NCBI RefSeq assembly: GCF_038502225.1
Contig: NC_091374.1
Span: forward strand, 7,971,151-8,035,150
DNA length: 64,000 nucleotides
Direction: 5' to 3'
Source: Cherax quadricarinatus
Lineage: Eukaryota > Arthropoda > Malacostraca > Decapoda > Parastacidae
Shown here in pieces: positions 45,490 through 57,250 of this stretch (the first letter of the stretch is position 1; each line of letters begins with the position of its first letter). The position numbers were made by a program, and so were the translations under genes. Below the pieces are notes generated by a model. The model was not told where the DNA came from and ran no database searches. It was given only the letters and a program-made list of their open reading frames with translations.

Positions 45490-46506
45490 AATAATGTTGG
45501 TAGAATTACCGACAATATGTAAAGTAGGATTGCTGGTGTCCTTTTTTCTGTCTCATAAACATGCTACTTCTACTTACACTTAGGTCACACTACATATACA
45601 TTTTTTTTTTTTTTTTTTTTTCAGCAAGTCGGCCGTCTCCCACCGAGGCAGGGTGACCCAAAAAAAGAAAGAAAATCCCCAAAAAGAAAATACTTTCATC
45701 ATCATTCAACACTTTCACCACACTCACACATTATCACTGTTTTTGCAGAGGTGCTCAGAATACAACAGTTTAGAAGCATATACGTATAAAGATACACAAC
45801 ATATCCCTCCAAACTGCCAATATCCCAAACCCCTCCTTTAAAGTGCAGGCATTGTACTTCCCATATACATGTACAAGCATATATATACACACACCCCTCT
45901 GGGTTTTCTGCTATTTTCTTTCTAGTTCTTGTTCTTGTTTATTTCCTCTTATCTCCATGGGGAAGTGGAACAGAATTCTTCCTCCATAAGCCATGCGTGT
46001 TGTAAGAGGCGACTAAAATGCCGGGAGCAAGGGGCTAGTAACCCCTTCTCCTGTATAAATTACTAAATTTAAAAAGAGAAACTTTCATTTTTTGGGGGGG
46101 GCCACCCTGCCTTGGTGGGACAAGGCCAGTTTGTTAAAAAAAAAAAAAATGTAAAGTAAAAGGACACAAGTGCAACTAATGTGACATTTTTAATGTGGCA
46201 ACGTTTCACTCTCCAGGAGCTTTGTCAAGCTGTTACAAACAATATATGGACACAAAGGGTATATATAGGCTTAGACTGAGGTGTAATACTAGTGGTAGTA
46301 GCAGTAGTGATATAAGTTGTGGTAGTAGTAGCAAATTAATTAGTATTACTACTACTACTACCACTAGGATAACACCTCACTCTAAGCCTATATATACCCT
46401 CTGTGTCCATGTATTGTTTGTAACAGTTTGACAAAGCTCCTGGAGAGAGAAACGTTGCCACAATAAAAATGTTACATTAGTTGCACTTGCATCCTTTTAC
46501 TTTACA
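45490..46506. mobile_element. Fold-back element B2 (PLE-related), interrupted
   Basis: Outer 14-bp duplication AATCTGAAAATTGT (45476-45489 and 46507-46520). Left end TTGGTAGAATTACCGACAAT as in B1. After the internal insertion the arms resume at 46149: GGCAACGTTTCACTCTCCAG on the left and GAGAGAGAAACGTTGCCACA on the right, with about 170-nt imperfect arms reaching a TAGTAGTAG-rich centre near 46330. Ends CATCCTTTTACTTTAC, again lacking the outer tail. Confidence 0.82.
45527..46148. mobile_element. Composite of two opposed L-R tail elements nested in B2
   Basis: Bracketed by a 10-bp duplication ATGTAAAGTA (45517-45526 and 46149-46158). The left half (45600-45865, -) has an oligo-T stretch and CCCACCGAGGCAGGGTGACC, as in the L-R LINE 3' end. 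The right half (about 45930-46148, +) contains TTGTAAGAGGCGACTAAAAT and CCACCCTGCCTTGGTGGGAC and ends in an A-run. The right half lacks LINE coding sequence and may be a SINE sharing the LINE tail. Confidence 0.7.
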
Positions 46507-48072
46507 AATCTGAAAATTGTCGTTGCATCATGGAAGAGGCCAGGCCTGTGGTAACGGTAAAGAAAAGGTCAGAAGTACCAGAAGAGATAGGTGGAAGGCA
46601 GGTACACCATGTTTAAGGAACAGACGATTGCCCAAAAATGATTCCTGGTTTTGAGGAGGATCAATGGCCATGCTAATCAGTAAAGGGTGTTGCAGTTACT
46701 CAGGATACATAAAACAAGAAGTTACTCTCATAGTGATCATAAGATAAATAAGTAGGGCAGCTTCAAGAATAAACAAAAAACATGTACTCACCACAATCAC
46801 CTCCTCAGTGACAAGTAATGCTGTTGTTCCCTGGAAACGGCCTCTTATTCTACCCAGTATGACACCTCCAGAATTAGCTGAGCTAGGCTTAGAGAAACCT
46901 GTTGATTAGACTGGAGCACAAATTCTACAATTGTCTTTCATCTAACAGTGGTTATGGAAAAAACGGAAAGAACACCAGGAGTCATACACCTTCAACTGCC
47001 ACACCTGAAACCACAGGCAACCTCTGGTAATACTTCCATCATCATGGTATTTAGATTTGATCCGAGGAAGGGAAGAAAAGATTCAATTCCTAATATTAAA
47101 GACAATGAAACATCCCTTGAATGAGTACAAGTAATGTAGCAAAATTGAGGCAGAAAGCATAGTAAGAGTGGGACTGTCAGAAAATTATTGTAAAACAGCA
47201 GCAGCAGTACTGAGAGTTTCAAGCATCAGCAGAGCAGTATAAACAGCACCAGTAGTATGGAAGGCTATATCAGCAGATGGTAAAATTTATTTGTTACACT
47301 TCAAGCCAAGGCAAAGGCTCTTAAGTCACAGCAAATTGTGACTATTTAAATTGAGAAAAGAAGGAAGTTGGTGAACTCAAGCTCAATCAAGAGGCAATAT
47401 GGTGAGTCATAATTCCTTTGACCAAGAGCCTTTCAAATTGGGAAGAAACCCCCATTAGTGGGGAGACTTGAAAGATCCTGAACTGTCAAATATACTACAG
47501 CATCTGCAAGTTCATTTCCTCAAACAAATACAGGTGAATTAAGGTCATGATAAAAGCCAGAACAACAGAGGTGCATTTATTCTATTGCTGTTCAAATATT
47601 CAAATAAAAACAGTTCTGAACCAGTAGTGTAATCCTTACATTAAACAAACATTAACACAACATTTCCCAAATCTGATGTCCCATCCTTCACCAGACAAGA
47701 CCCAAAAATACTTGTTTTGTTTATACATTTTTACATATTCTTATATTTTACAAACATCCCTATGCATTTTTTAAAACTAGGATTACCTTAACACAAAACC
47801 TTATTTCTTTATAGTGCAATTATTTTTTATAAAAATCATAGTTAACACTGTAATTTCTATAAAATAATAATAATATTTAGCCCTTAACACACTTAATTAA
47901 AGATATCATTCTGTAAATTTTGCTTATACTGTTTAAATATTTTCTTGATTTTTAAGAGTACACCAGTTAAAAAAACAATCATTATATATGTTATAACAGG
48001 TTAGATATGTAAAAAAAGTGTGTGTGTACATATGTGAGAGATAAGAGATTACAAGTGTTAGAGAGAGATATA

Positions 48073-48112
48073 GATGATGATGATGATGATGATGATGATG
48101 ATAATAATAATA
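48073..48112. repeat. (GAT)n/(AAT)n microsatellite
   Basis: GATGATGATGAT run followed by AATAATAAT, directly before a GTTCTAAACCTGTAAGG repeat fragment. Confidence 0.85.
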
Positions 48113-48282
48113 AGTTTAAGTTCTAAACCTGTAAGGCTCATACAGCACTCTGGGGAGGGATGTGCGAAGGTTAGGACTGAGTGAGGGGTAGGGGTGTGCA
48201 AAGATTATTGAGTTTTAGGAGTCTGTGAGAGCACAGGTTAGCAAAGATGGGGAAAAGTGCAAGAGTAAAATTTAAATACAAG

Positions 48283-48372
48283 AAAGGGAGAGAGAGGAGA
48301 GAAAAGAGAGAGAGGAGAGAGAAGAGAGAGGAGAGAGAAGAGAGAGGAGAGAGAAGAGAGGGAGAGAGAAGG
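48283..48372. repeat. GA-rich simple repeat
   Basis: Imperfect GAGAGAGGAGAGAGAAGA tandem; the flanking 48377-48410 is GTGTGT/ATGCATG-rich. Confidence 0.9.
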
Positions 48373-51300
48373 GATAGGTGTGTGTGTATGTGCATGCATG
48401 TGTGTGTTGGGCTCATAGGCATTGTTCCAGGACACCAGATTTAGGCAAGCAACAATTATCATGGGCCAGGCTAAAACTGGCTATTAAAGATCTTCAAAAA
48501 ATACAAAAATGCAGACCTTAAGGATAACATGATACCAATTGCAACTAGTCTGTGTTGTATTGGTCTAATCTATTCTTAATCGAATGCATTTTGATATTAT
48601 GCTGGCAATTTTAACCTTGTCCACTCCATGAGTCCACTGTGGTGGGCCTAACAAAACAGGCCTACCCACAATAAGGCTAAACATCTTAACATCATATGAC
48701 TATCAAAACAAACACCAGGTATCTGATCCTCTGACTGGTATTTCTCATAAATGAAACAACCAATCCTTTCTGGTACAGTACTAGAGTATTTACTGCGTCA
48801 TAATTCAGCGAGAACATTTGGCCTTTGTCACTGGATGGTAGCATGTCACTAGAAGAACCATCTCTCAGGTTTGGGTTGCAAATCTTTCATACAAAATCTA
48901 CCCCACTAAACCCACAGACTTCATATATTCTGATCTTGATAATGAATATATTTCTAATAATCCTTACAATAGGGAGATTATGAAGTCCTCAGATTTCTAG
49001 TAATTATTTTCCAGAAATGGAAAAGCTTATTAAGAGTTGCATCCTAAACCCCAAAGGAAGTTCCCCTGTTTTTTAACACTTATCACAAATACAGATACTG
49101 TGCTCTGAAAATGTGAAATTCATGTTGTATTTACATTTCTGCATAATCACTATGGCCAGTTTGCATAATAAGCAATCCTGAAAACTTTTAACTTTTTTTG
49201 CCTTATTGCTTCTGCAACAAAATAAGACTTAATAAGGCGGGTTTGCAGAGCAGAGTCCATCAAGACTACAGAGCTCAACACAGAGCACTCAGGTTAGCAG
49301 GTCTGAGCTTGAAAGAGATCAGAGGCCAAGTTAAGAGACACCAGTTGAATTACGACTCTGATTCAGAACAAAGAGGTACGAAAATTTATAAGATTGGCAA
49401 TCATGAGCTATAAATATAAACATTATCTATATCACTTGCTTTCAAACCTGATATTAAAGAAAATGGCCCTAACAAAGTAGGGACCCAGAGCTCATGATCC
49501 TGTCCCATCAGAGTCATTATGATACATGGATATCCAACGGTGCATGATTCCAAATACTGTACTTCCCCTTTGTGACAAAAAAAAAATTATGTAAACAGAT
49601 GACCTATTTTCTACTCTAGGCTGGAGTGCTTTAAGGCTCATTTTCACTGCTTTATTTATAAGAAAATGAGATTTATACAAGAACATTCTTTGGCACAAAA
49701 TAGGTCAAATGTTCACTATTATGCATTTATGAGGCCAGAGCAGAAGGCGGGGAAACACAAGTGGACACAAAATATACAAAAAATCTTTCAATAATATTAA
49801 GAAATACAGGGATATATAGTAAAGTGGTTTCTTAGACATTTCCAAAAGCACGATTATCATGCAGTACATGACACCTGGATCTATATTACATATCACATTT
49901 TATTCTTTATCTAATGATAATTTTTTCCAGCATAGTTCAATCAGGCATTTACTGCATGACCTCTGGTGGTCTGAGAGAAAATGGAGTCAAGGTCTTGTCA
50001 AGAAAAGAGATTCACATTAAAGTGTTCACATTATATGTTTCAAATTTAAGATAAATCAACAAGGTTGTGACTTTAAACATGTGCCCACTTTTAAAAGAAC
50101 CACCTCTTCATGACTCCACACTCATGTTGCCTGGCAGGTGAGACAGGCAGTTATCTGGGCATAGTGCAGTCAGTTGGCTGGCAGTTGTTTGGCAATCCTG
50201 GTGGTCACCTGGTGATGTTGTTAGGGTTTTCAAATTATGTTCAAATATTGTGCTTCACTTTTTCACTGATTCTCAACTAAGCAGCTGCATTATTTTTCTT
50301 AATGGATTTATTCTTTAAAAAATGATTTAGAACACCGTGGGAGAAATAAATTGTAAACTATCACTTGTGATCACTTTTTTCACCTTTCAGCCAGTTAGCT
50401 GACATACCTCTGCACCATCTACTGGTCTGTGATATTAGGAGAAGAAAAGCCATGATTGAATAGAGATGAAAACTTAAGCTCTTGGCATTTGTAAGGCAAT
50501 GACAACACAGTCGCAGCCAGAAAGCTGCGCTTAGTGAGTCCTTGGGGGTTAACTGACGCACTATTCACTCCCCTACACCAAGTTATGGAGGTCTAGCCCC
50601 CATACCTTAGCTGATTAACTGTCAATGTTCAGAGGTAATTCAGTGCAGCACATCCTATTAGGACTCAAGAAAATATGCACGAGTAGATATGAACAACACT
50701 CTGGTGAATAATAACACTCAAGCATTATTCAGTGATTTTCACCACTGATAATAAGGGCCATAATAGACCAAGTTCCCAGGATTACTGTATGTAGGAACAA
50801 GGATTATATCTTTGCACACTGTGGATCAAAACAGAATATTGTAAACATCAGAAATGTGGAATGGCATACCATACAAACTAGGATATGATCACAGGGGTCA
50901 ATGTGGCTCAGCAAAATGGGATAATACCTTCCATACCCCAGCTGAGGTGGGCCACCAATGGACATAGTCACCACAATAGATCCTGAGTGGCCACACACTA
51001 GTGAGCCGAAGTGGACTAGGCCCCATGAGAGACCATGGGTGCATGTTTGTGAATATATCCAATGTAGGACAACATTGTATAAATTGCACCCATGGACCAC
51101 CAGTGAACATGACAACTCAAGACTCATGATCATTTTACATTGGGATGACCTGGCTCACAGATCTCTGAATGAGATTTCCTGGCAAAAGCTGCAGCATACA
51201 TAATACGAGGCTTCTAGAGCCTCACTGCTGTTATTTTGCTGGAGGTGGTGGTGCTGGCCACATCTGACTACACTGGGACTAAAGAGCCCAGCACCTTGGC

Positions 51301-52286
51301 ACACAACGGACATGGTACCAATAACAATTTTGATTTGTTAAATGCAGTTTCTTTACACATTTTAAGAACTTTAACTTGCAAGACTAAGAACTTTGTTCAC
51401 ACTGATGTATCATTTAGTAAACTTTGTTAACGTTACATAACTAAGTAAAAAACTATAACACGTAACATTTTTGTTCAAACTCTTCTCTAAACAAATCGCA
51501 GGTAAATACATTTCTGGGCCTACATCTTACTGAACAACTATCCCTGGCTATATGGTGCTTGTGAAAATGTGGATGTCTTCTGTGCCACAATTTTGATACT
51601 TTGGTTAAATAAAAATATGAGGGATTAGATAAGGAAATAACTTTAAATTATATATACCATTATGATAGTAACAAATCTATACTTATAAGAACATAAAAAA
51701 GATTAGAAAAGGAATAAAGAAAGAGTTACAAAACTAACAACATATTTTGCTATCTAAAGTTATGCACAGATGACTGAAAATACATCATTAAATACATCTG
51801 CTTAATATTTAACTTTCTACTGTAGCATCCTCACTCTCAAACAGACCTGGACCTATCATATCAAAAGACCAAGCACTTAGTGTCCATTGCTGCAAGAACA
51901 TCTTGGACACCAGTGAAATCTTGCTATATTTCACATTGGTCTATGACAGGTGTCCAGGAAAGTTTGAAGGACCCTGAATACGTGAGCACTTGCTGCAAGT
52001 GTGACTTGTACGGCTGCATTGGCCAATGTGTCTGTGAGCCGGGCATGTGCAGGCTGACTTACAACGGGCAACTAAACTCAGGGTTGACAATGGAGCTACA
52101 CCCAAACCACCTGGGACACTAGTGAGTGAGTCAAGGTAGCAACTTGCATAGTTGGAACATCCTATTACACTTGTGAATTTCCCTATCTCAAAAGTCCGCG
52201 ATCCCACACAAAAGCAGAGAATAACACACAAAGAATACTCATTCAAGCATGAATATATACAATTCAAAGATGATCACAAAATGAAG

Positions 52287-52292
52287 TTTATT
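52287..52292 (-). terminator. Candidate polyadenylation signal of slowpoke
   Basis: AATAAA on the minus strand about 420 nt after the stop codon. Other AATAAA sites exist further downstream, so this may be only one of several. Confidence 0.4.
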
Positions 52293-52709
52293 TCATTCCT
52301 TTAACTGAAATGAGCATACACAAAACAGTATGAACACATATGAACTGAAAGTGATGAAGCACACATGGGCCACCTGCTTGTGTAGTGAGGTGCACAACAC
52401 CTCTCCTTGTGCTGGGACCATTCGGAACACAACAGACCAAAAACCCACTATGGGAGACAAGGCTGCTACAAAGGGTATGATTCTATACTGAGAGGAGGAG
52501 ATCAGGTGGGGGAATTGTAGTGGGGAGGACGGCTGAGGCACAGCACGGGGCAGCTGCCGCACGCTGCTGCACTTGAAGAGCAGTGGGCGGTCGGCAGCAG
52601 CAGCTGATGAGCAGGTGGTGTGTTGTGGTGTTGGTGTGGTGTTAGTGCAGCGCTGGACTCTTTAGATATAGGAGTAGGGTCCGTCAGTGAGGGCGCTACA
52701 GAGGAGGAG
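52293..52709 (-). other. slo: slowpoke 3' UTR (proximal part)
   Basis: Directly follows the TGA stop on the minus strand. GC-rich with CACCACACCAACACC and GCAGCTGCTGCTGCC-like stretches (in minus reading). The 89-codon frame inside has no family resemblance and is taken as chance. Confidence 0.55.
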
Positions 52710-52884
52710 TCAGGAGTTATCTTCTTTGGTCATGTCTCCCCGGTTAGGCTTGTACTCTAAGCCAGGGTCAAACTGCATGAGGACGAACACCTGGTCAGTG
52801 GGCAGCAACGTGAAGTCATCCGGTGGATTGGTTATCACATACCGCTTGGATGACGCGTCACACGAACTTGATGTGTCGCGGAAT
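52710..52884 (-). CDS. slo: slowpoke BK channel, last coding exon
   Basis: Minus-strand exon: acceptor GGACTGCAG (complement at 52885-52893), first base completes the Arg codon of the previous exon, then [40 protein letters not shown] and GLEYKP, then a short tail ending in KEDNS and TGA at 52710-52712. These are the hallmark C-terminal residues of arthropod Slowpoke, the pore-forming subunit of the large-conductance calcium- and voltage-activated potassium channel; they close the RCK2 part of the cytosolic gating ring. The tail after EYKP is short. The plus-strand frame opposite is a shadow. Confidence 0.96.
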
Positions 52885-53594
52885 CTGCAGTCCAAACCAA
52901 CGGCAGATTGAGGAACCATACGGAGTGTTCTGTAAATCAATTTCATATCTCACGAGCATAACGAAAATTATATTTCAATAAACAAGAGTTCCTCCTGCTC
53001 CTCGCAAACAATTTACAAGCTTGCCCATTGGCCATGCTACTGTACAAGAAGTGCAGAAACGTTTCATAAGCTGTGTTTAAAAGCAGGTTTACATACTTTA
53101 CAAAGCCTACTTATGCAGGCTTGAATAAATTATGATAGGATTTTAACAAGCCAGGTGCATACACACTGTTGTGATACATTACAATAGCTTATTTTAACAA
53201 ACCATATTCTGATGATGCAAAAGGCTCTCTTATTTAGAGGTCGGCTCTTAATCAATATTAAATACAACAGGAGGGTGAAGAAGTGCATAAAAGCTAATAC
53301 AGTATATAAATACAAGGAGGAGGGAGGAAGGAGAAATACAGTACTCTGTGATAAAAGGAAGAAGTAACGTGACGACCATGTCTCAAACCCTATATCATTG
53401 CCTTAGGTTCATTTAATTTTTAAAGTAAAATGAATCTAGTTGACATAATACATTGATTTAAGCCTTGGTCCCTGTCACTTCTCACACATAAGTGAAGTAG
53501 CAATGACTGACATTGTCAGCCTTTGTACATACATGGATTAGCTGTGGGTACAAAGTCTGTGAGGTGCAGGTGGGGTGGTGGTGTGCCTACTCAC

Positions 53595-53750
53595 CTGTAG
53601 AGACCAATACATAGCATGCCATAGTTCCGCAGAGCTGCACAGAAGAGGTCACCATACTTGCCACCTTCACCAAACTGACCAAGTGGACCATCATACAGGG
53701 ATATCTGGCCCACTTGGCACCGATCACGATTTCCCAGCGTTTCAGGTGTA
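53595..53750 (-). CDS. slo: slowpoke BK channel, penultimate exon
   Basis: 156 nt between acceptor TTTTCTACAG (complement 53751-53760) and donor GTGAGT (complement 53589-53594). With split codons on both sides it reads [20 protein letters not shown] then [20 protein letters not shown] and [12 protein letters not shown]. This is the RCK2 segment just before the final exon, highly conserved among arthropods. Phase 2 at both ends, so the exon length is a multiple of three and skipping it would keep the frame; whether that occurs cannot be seen. Confidence 0.96.
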
Positions 53751-53794
53751 CTGTAGAAAAAAGAAAAATTATAAACTTGATTCCAACATATAGT

Positions 53795-53860
53795 ATTTTT
53801 CAACAAACCAGCCATATCCCACCAAGGCAGGGTGACCCAAAAAGAAAAACAAAAGTTTTT
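53795..53860 (-). mobile_element. L-R LINE tail fragment in intron
   Basis: CATATCCCACCAAGGCAGGG followed by TGACCCAAAAAGAAAAAC, the typical 3' end of the family, 45 bp upstream (minus) of a slowpoke acceptor. Confidence 0.75.
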
Positions 53861-54370
53861 CTTTTTAAATTTTAATATTCTTATTCTTATTCTTATTATA
53901 TTCATGGAGTGATAAAGGTGTAAAGTTCATTCAGCAAAACATAGCAAGAGAAAGTTTGATGATAGAGAAAAAAGAGGTAGAAGTTTTGACTGTAGGCAAG
54001 GGTGAAATGAGGTAATCATACAAGGTGGAGAAAATTAATTTCAGTTAAGTCTCTGAGAATCTACAGTAAAGAGGGAACTGCCAGAAAAGTGACCAAAGTA
54101 AGCATATCTGGGCACTGAAGTAAATTTCACATGCTCTCTTGAGAAACTATCCAATCTAAAACAATGCTGGATACTCAGTATGCCCTGATAATTCTCACAT
54201 TGACACTGGAAACCCCCTACAAAATGATTCTGAGAACTTTAGGTTTACAGAAAAGATGAAATAAAATCTTAAGTATAAGCTTTAAAGAAGACAATGTAAT
54301 GTTTCTATGGCTTACAGCAATCAAAAAAGGCAGAGAAAATTAACAGTTTGATGAGCTACTATTCAAAGTA

Positions 54371-54478
54371 CCAGACAGTGAGAACCACACACTGAAAACC
54401 AGACAGTGAGAACCACACACTGAAAACCAGACAGTGAGAACCACACACTGAAAACCAGACAGTGAGAACCAGACAGAG
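54371..54478. repeat. 28-bp tandem repeat, about 4 units
   Basis: CCAGACAGTGAGAACCACAC followed by ACTGAAAA, three perfect units and a fourth diverging at CCAGACAGAGG. Confidence 0.93.
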
Positions 54479-54571
54479 GGAGTGTAAGCTTCCTGAGGAA
54501 GTACTGGAACTCATAGGTGTATGTGATCATTGTTTTTGTTAATACACAGTGTGATATGTCTCTATGACAGA

Positions 54572-54666
54572 AATGGAGGATAAAAAAGGAGGTGGAATAG
54601 GAGAAGGAGGATTAGGAGGAGGAGGAGGAATAGGAAGAGGAGAAATAGGAGGAGGAGGAAAGGTGG
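54572..54666. repeat. GGA-rich simple repeat
   Basis: GGAGGAGGAGGAATAGGAAG-type purine run; makes a polyproline shadow frame on the minus strand. Confidence 0.9.
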
Positions 54667-54794
54667 AAGACAATTTGTAGCACCTAGAGGTTTTATTATG
54701 AAAGAGTTGAAATCCAGTGCTAAAATGATTACAACACTGGTTAATCATGATCAATATTATATTTCAGGAAACATACAGGATGATGACAAATCAA

Positions 54795-54920
54795 TTTTTA
54801 TACCACATCAGCTATATCCCATGAAGGCAGGGTGACCCAAAGAAGAAAACACATTTACCATCATTTATTCACTTGCTGTCTGTCTTGCCAGAAGTGTAAA
54901 GGTAACACAATTGCCTGTTC
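54795..54920 (-). mobile_element. L-R LINE tail fragment in intron
   Basis: TATATCCCATGAAGGCAGGG, TGACCCAAAGAAGAAAAC and CTGTCTTGCCAGAAGTG match the 3' end near 8310-8400. Confidence 0.7.
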
Positions 54921-55045
54921 ACAGTAAACAAGACTGCCACAAAGTAAAGTTCAACTGTGAACTCTTCATAAACCAATAATCTGGGCATCCGGCGATAAGT
55001 AAAATATTCTCTTAATTTCTGGGGGATTTAGTGTAATTTTGGTAA

Positions 55046-55049
<4 letters not shown>

Positions 55050-55101
<52 letters not shown>
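55050..55101. repeat. Poly(A) run, about 52 nt
   Basis: Homopolymer A on the plus strand within a slowpoke intron; possibly a retroelement tail without recognisable body. Confidence 0.95.
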
Positions 55102-55104
<3 letters not shown>

Positions 55105-55274
55105 AATTGTTCAGAATAAAACTGTCAGTAAAGGTGCATGCATATGGTACCAGTATTTTACAATCTATAATGTATGGCAGTTGGTTAAATACTTACTGTT
55201 CAACTAAAGCAAATCTGTCTGACAACCAAATACTGAGTCATTGCAGCACTAAATAATAACAGTGTTAACCTCAC

Positions 55275-55387
55275 CTGTAGCCTCCTCTAAGCCCTGCACC
55301 TTCAGCAAGGATGAGTTCTAACTCTGGAGTTGCTCCACCAGTGATTAAAGAGCGTATGAGAGTGAGGGCATTCTGATTGAAGTATGT
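55275..55387 (-). CDS. slo: slowpoke BK channel, third-last exon
   Basis: 113 nt: acceptor ACCATTACAG (complement 55388-55397), donor GTGAGG (complement 55269-55274). Reads [37 protein letters not shown] and a split Ser/Arg codon; with the next exon the junction is GGYSTPETL. It joins phase 0 to the upstream exon ending DSLMST. Part of RCK2, directly after the calcium-bowl exon. All residues fit the slowpoke family. Confidence 0.96.
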
Positions 55388-56289
55388 CTGTAATGGTATA
55401 AAATTTATGAGAGGATGAAAAGACATCACTATAAAATGAATAAATACAAAAGTGTATGAAAAATATACCTCTGTAAAACTGAAGCAACCAGAAACTTGTG
55501 AGTGCTTTCTGAGTTTATACAGGCCATCTTGAGAAGAACTGTGCCTACTAAGATGTGCGTTAATACATAAAAACATCCACGTACTACTTCTGTTCTGTTA
55601 TTTTTTTCAATGTAAATTTTCTTATGACATATAAAAAGCCTTGTATAATGCAAATATTTTGTATACGTACATCTTTTAATTCACAAGTAGGTGGCACAGT
55701 TGTTTTATAGAAAAATATGAACAAAAATGTTTTTAACCATAAGAATTCTGTACACATCCCACTGCAGCTATACTGCACCACCTTCCTAAATGCACAAAAA
55801 TTAGAGTGCAACATGAGACAAGGGGCTATATTTTGATCTTAATGAAGTAAAATACAGAAGATCATCAGTTATCTGGCAATCACTCACTTGGCCTTTAACA
55901 TAATCCATCAGTGATTTTGTACAAAAGCACCAGGAGAAATGATGTGGAAAAGAAAAGTGCAAAAAAATAGGTAGTCTATCATAAAAATATGATGCATTTA
56001 TCAGGCATTTTTCAATATCTAATGCAATCTTCCCTGATAGCACAGGATAAGTAATGATTTAATGTACAATTTTAGGCCTAAAAGAACAGAATAATAAAAT
56101 GAACTTGTTACTGAGAACATCAGAAAGAGGAAATGGGTTCTCTCTTCCTGAGGCTAAAATTGTTTGCTGATTTCCTGTCAACAATTTCTTTCAACAACAT
56201 GGGTTTGTTTGCAATTATCTTTTTAATCTCTCTGCTTCTGGTACTCGAGGTAATCCTTTATTTAACAACTCATGATTTTTTGAACTCCC

Positions 56290-56385
56290 TGAGTTCCCTA
56301 TATGTACATGCCTGCTGGAAGCTCAAGCCCCTACCTATCAAATCCTCCTGCATACCTTCCTTCCAACTCTTCCAGGGATGACCTA
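56290..56385 (-). mobile_element. L-R LINE 3' fragment in intron
   Basis: TACATGCCTGCTGGAAGCTC, AAGCCCCTACC, CCTTCCTTCCAACTCTTCCA match 8595-8690 of the L-R LINE with substitutions. Confidence 0.6.
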
Positions 56386-56489
56386 TGTGATATACCTGTG
56401 ACCAGTTCTTAGAATTCTTTTATCCTTGAAGTCCAGCCTGTGACCAGTCATGTCAGCTGATTACCTTTACAGTCAGGCTGTTAATGTTG

Positions 56490-56830
56490 GTGGTCCATTA
56501 GCCCACATATATAGTATATATATATCACAGACCGATTGATCTGGCACTTGGTGGAGGTATTGATCTGGTTTCCTCTAGAGAACTTCAACACTTGTTCTGG
56601 CAATATTTCTGATATCTTCTAGTAGCAGGTTGAATAGTCTTCAACCACAGATACTGGCACAGTGTTCTCTCACTGTACCCATGGCACCCTTGCTTTTCAC
56701 TAGGTCTATTTTACACTTCTGCTCATATTTCTCACTCCAGTTATCTGTTATGGTAATGTGAAGATTTGAGACTAGGTCCTCAAGTATCTTCCAAGTACAG
56801 TAGTTTGTGTGATATTCAAATCATCAAGAT
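56490..56830 (-). mobile_element. Decayed LINE RT C-terminal fragment
   Basis: In minus reading, across frame changes, it retains LFNLLLEDIRNIARTSVEVL-like sequence followed by RKPDQYLHQVPDQS, the typical C-terminus of a CR1-like RT. Frames are broken. Confidence 0.5.
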
Positions 56831-56939
56831 AAGGTAGAGAGCTAGGAGTCATCAATTGCAAAAGAAGAAAACTGTTACAATAAGAAACTCAAAAGTTTAA
56901 AATAGCATTTAGATATTAATGGACTGGAAAATGTTAAAA

Positions 56940-57250
56940 AAAAGTTCTTCACCAAATGTTATATCAAACCTGTAATAAGCAATGGGGATATGGTGCCTGA
57001 TTCAACCTGAAAAAAAAATTAGAAAGGCTAGAAACAGTCGAAAGATTAACTACAAAATGGTTTTTCCCCCAAGAAATTTATTACGAAAAAAAGTTGAAAA
57101 CAACAGATACACCCTCAGTAGTTGATATGAGGAAAAGAAGAAACATGTTAACACTATATAAAAGTTTACAAAAGGATATGAAAGAATGGATAATGATGAT
57201 TTATTAATACCATTAAGAGGAATCACAAATGACAAGCATTATAAATTGAG
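56940..57250 (+). mobile_element. Decayed LINE RT C-terminal fragment
   Basis: Plus strand: KLERLETVERLTTKWFFPQE, then YYEKKLKTTDTPSVVDMRKR and RNMLTLYKSLQ, corresponding to the KLEKVQR, YEERL and EDRRVRGD blocks of the CR1 copies nearby. Much more AT-rich and diverged, so a different, older family. Confidence 0.65.

Larger units (their letters stand above)
46521..52286. other. Repeat-poor region downstream of slowpoke
   Basis: No LINE, SINE or fold-back recognised in 5.8 kb apart from simple repeats and one short GCTAAACC-type piece near 48115. No convincing coding frame on either strand. Since slowpoke is transcribed towards this region, it could hold long 3' UTR isoforms; that is inference. 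Confidence 0.45.

Noticed and set aside
20454..46506. Fold-backs as ordinary terminal-inverted-repeat DNA transposons
   Set aside because: Duplications are 10-16 bp and variable in length, the two ends are not symmetrical, and the same termini occur on a GIY-YIG-coding Penelope copy.
49198..49413. Small gene on the plus strand
   Set aside because: A 71-codon basic frame with no domain, no splice or promoter context and no second copy; cannot be separated from chance.
52293..52562. Additional coding exon after the slowpoke stop
   Set aside because: The frame follows the normal C-terminus, shows no similarity to slowpoke variants known to me, and has no acceptor at its start.
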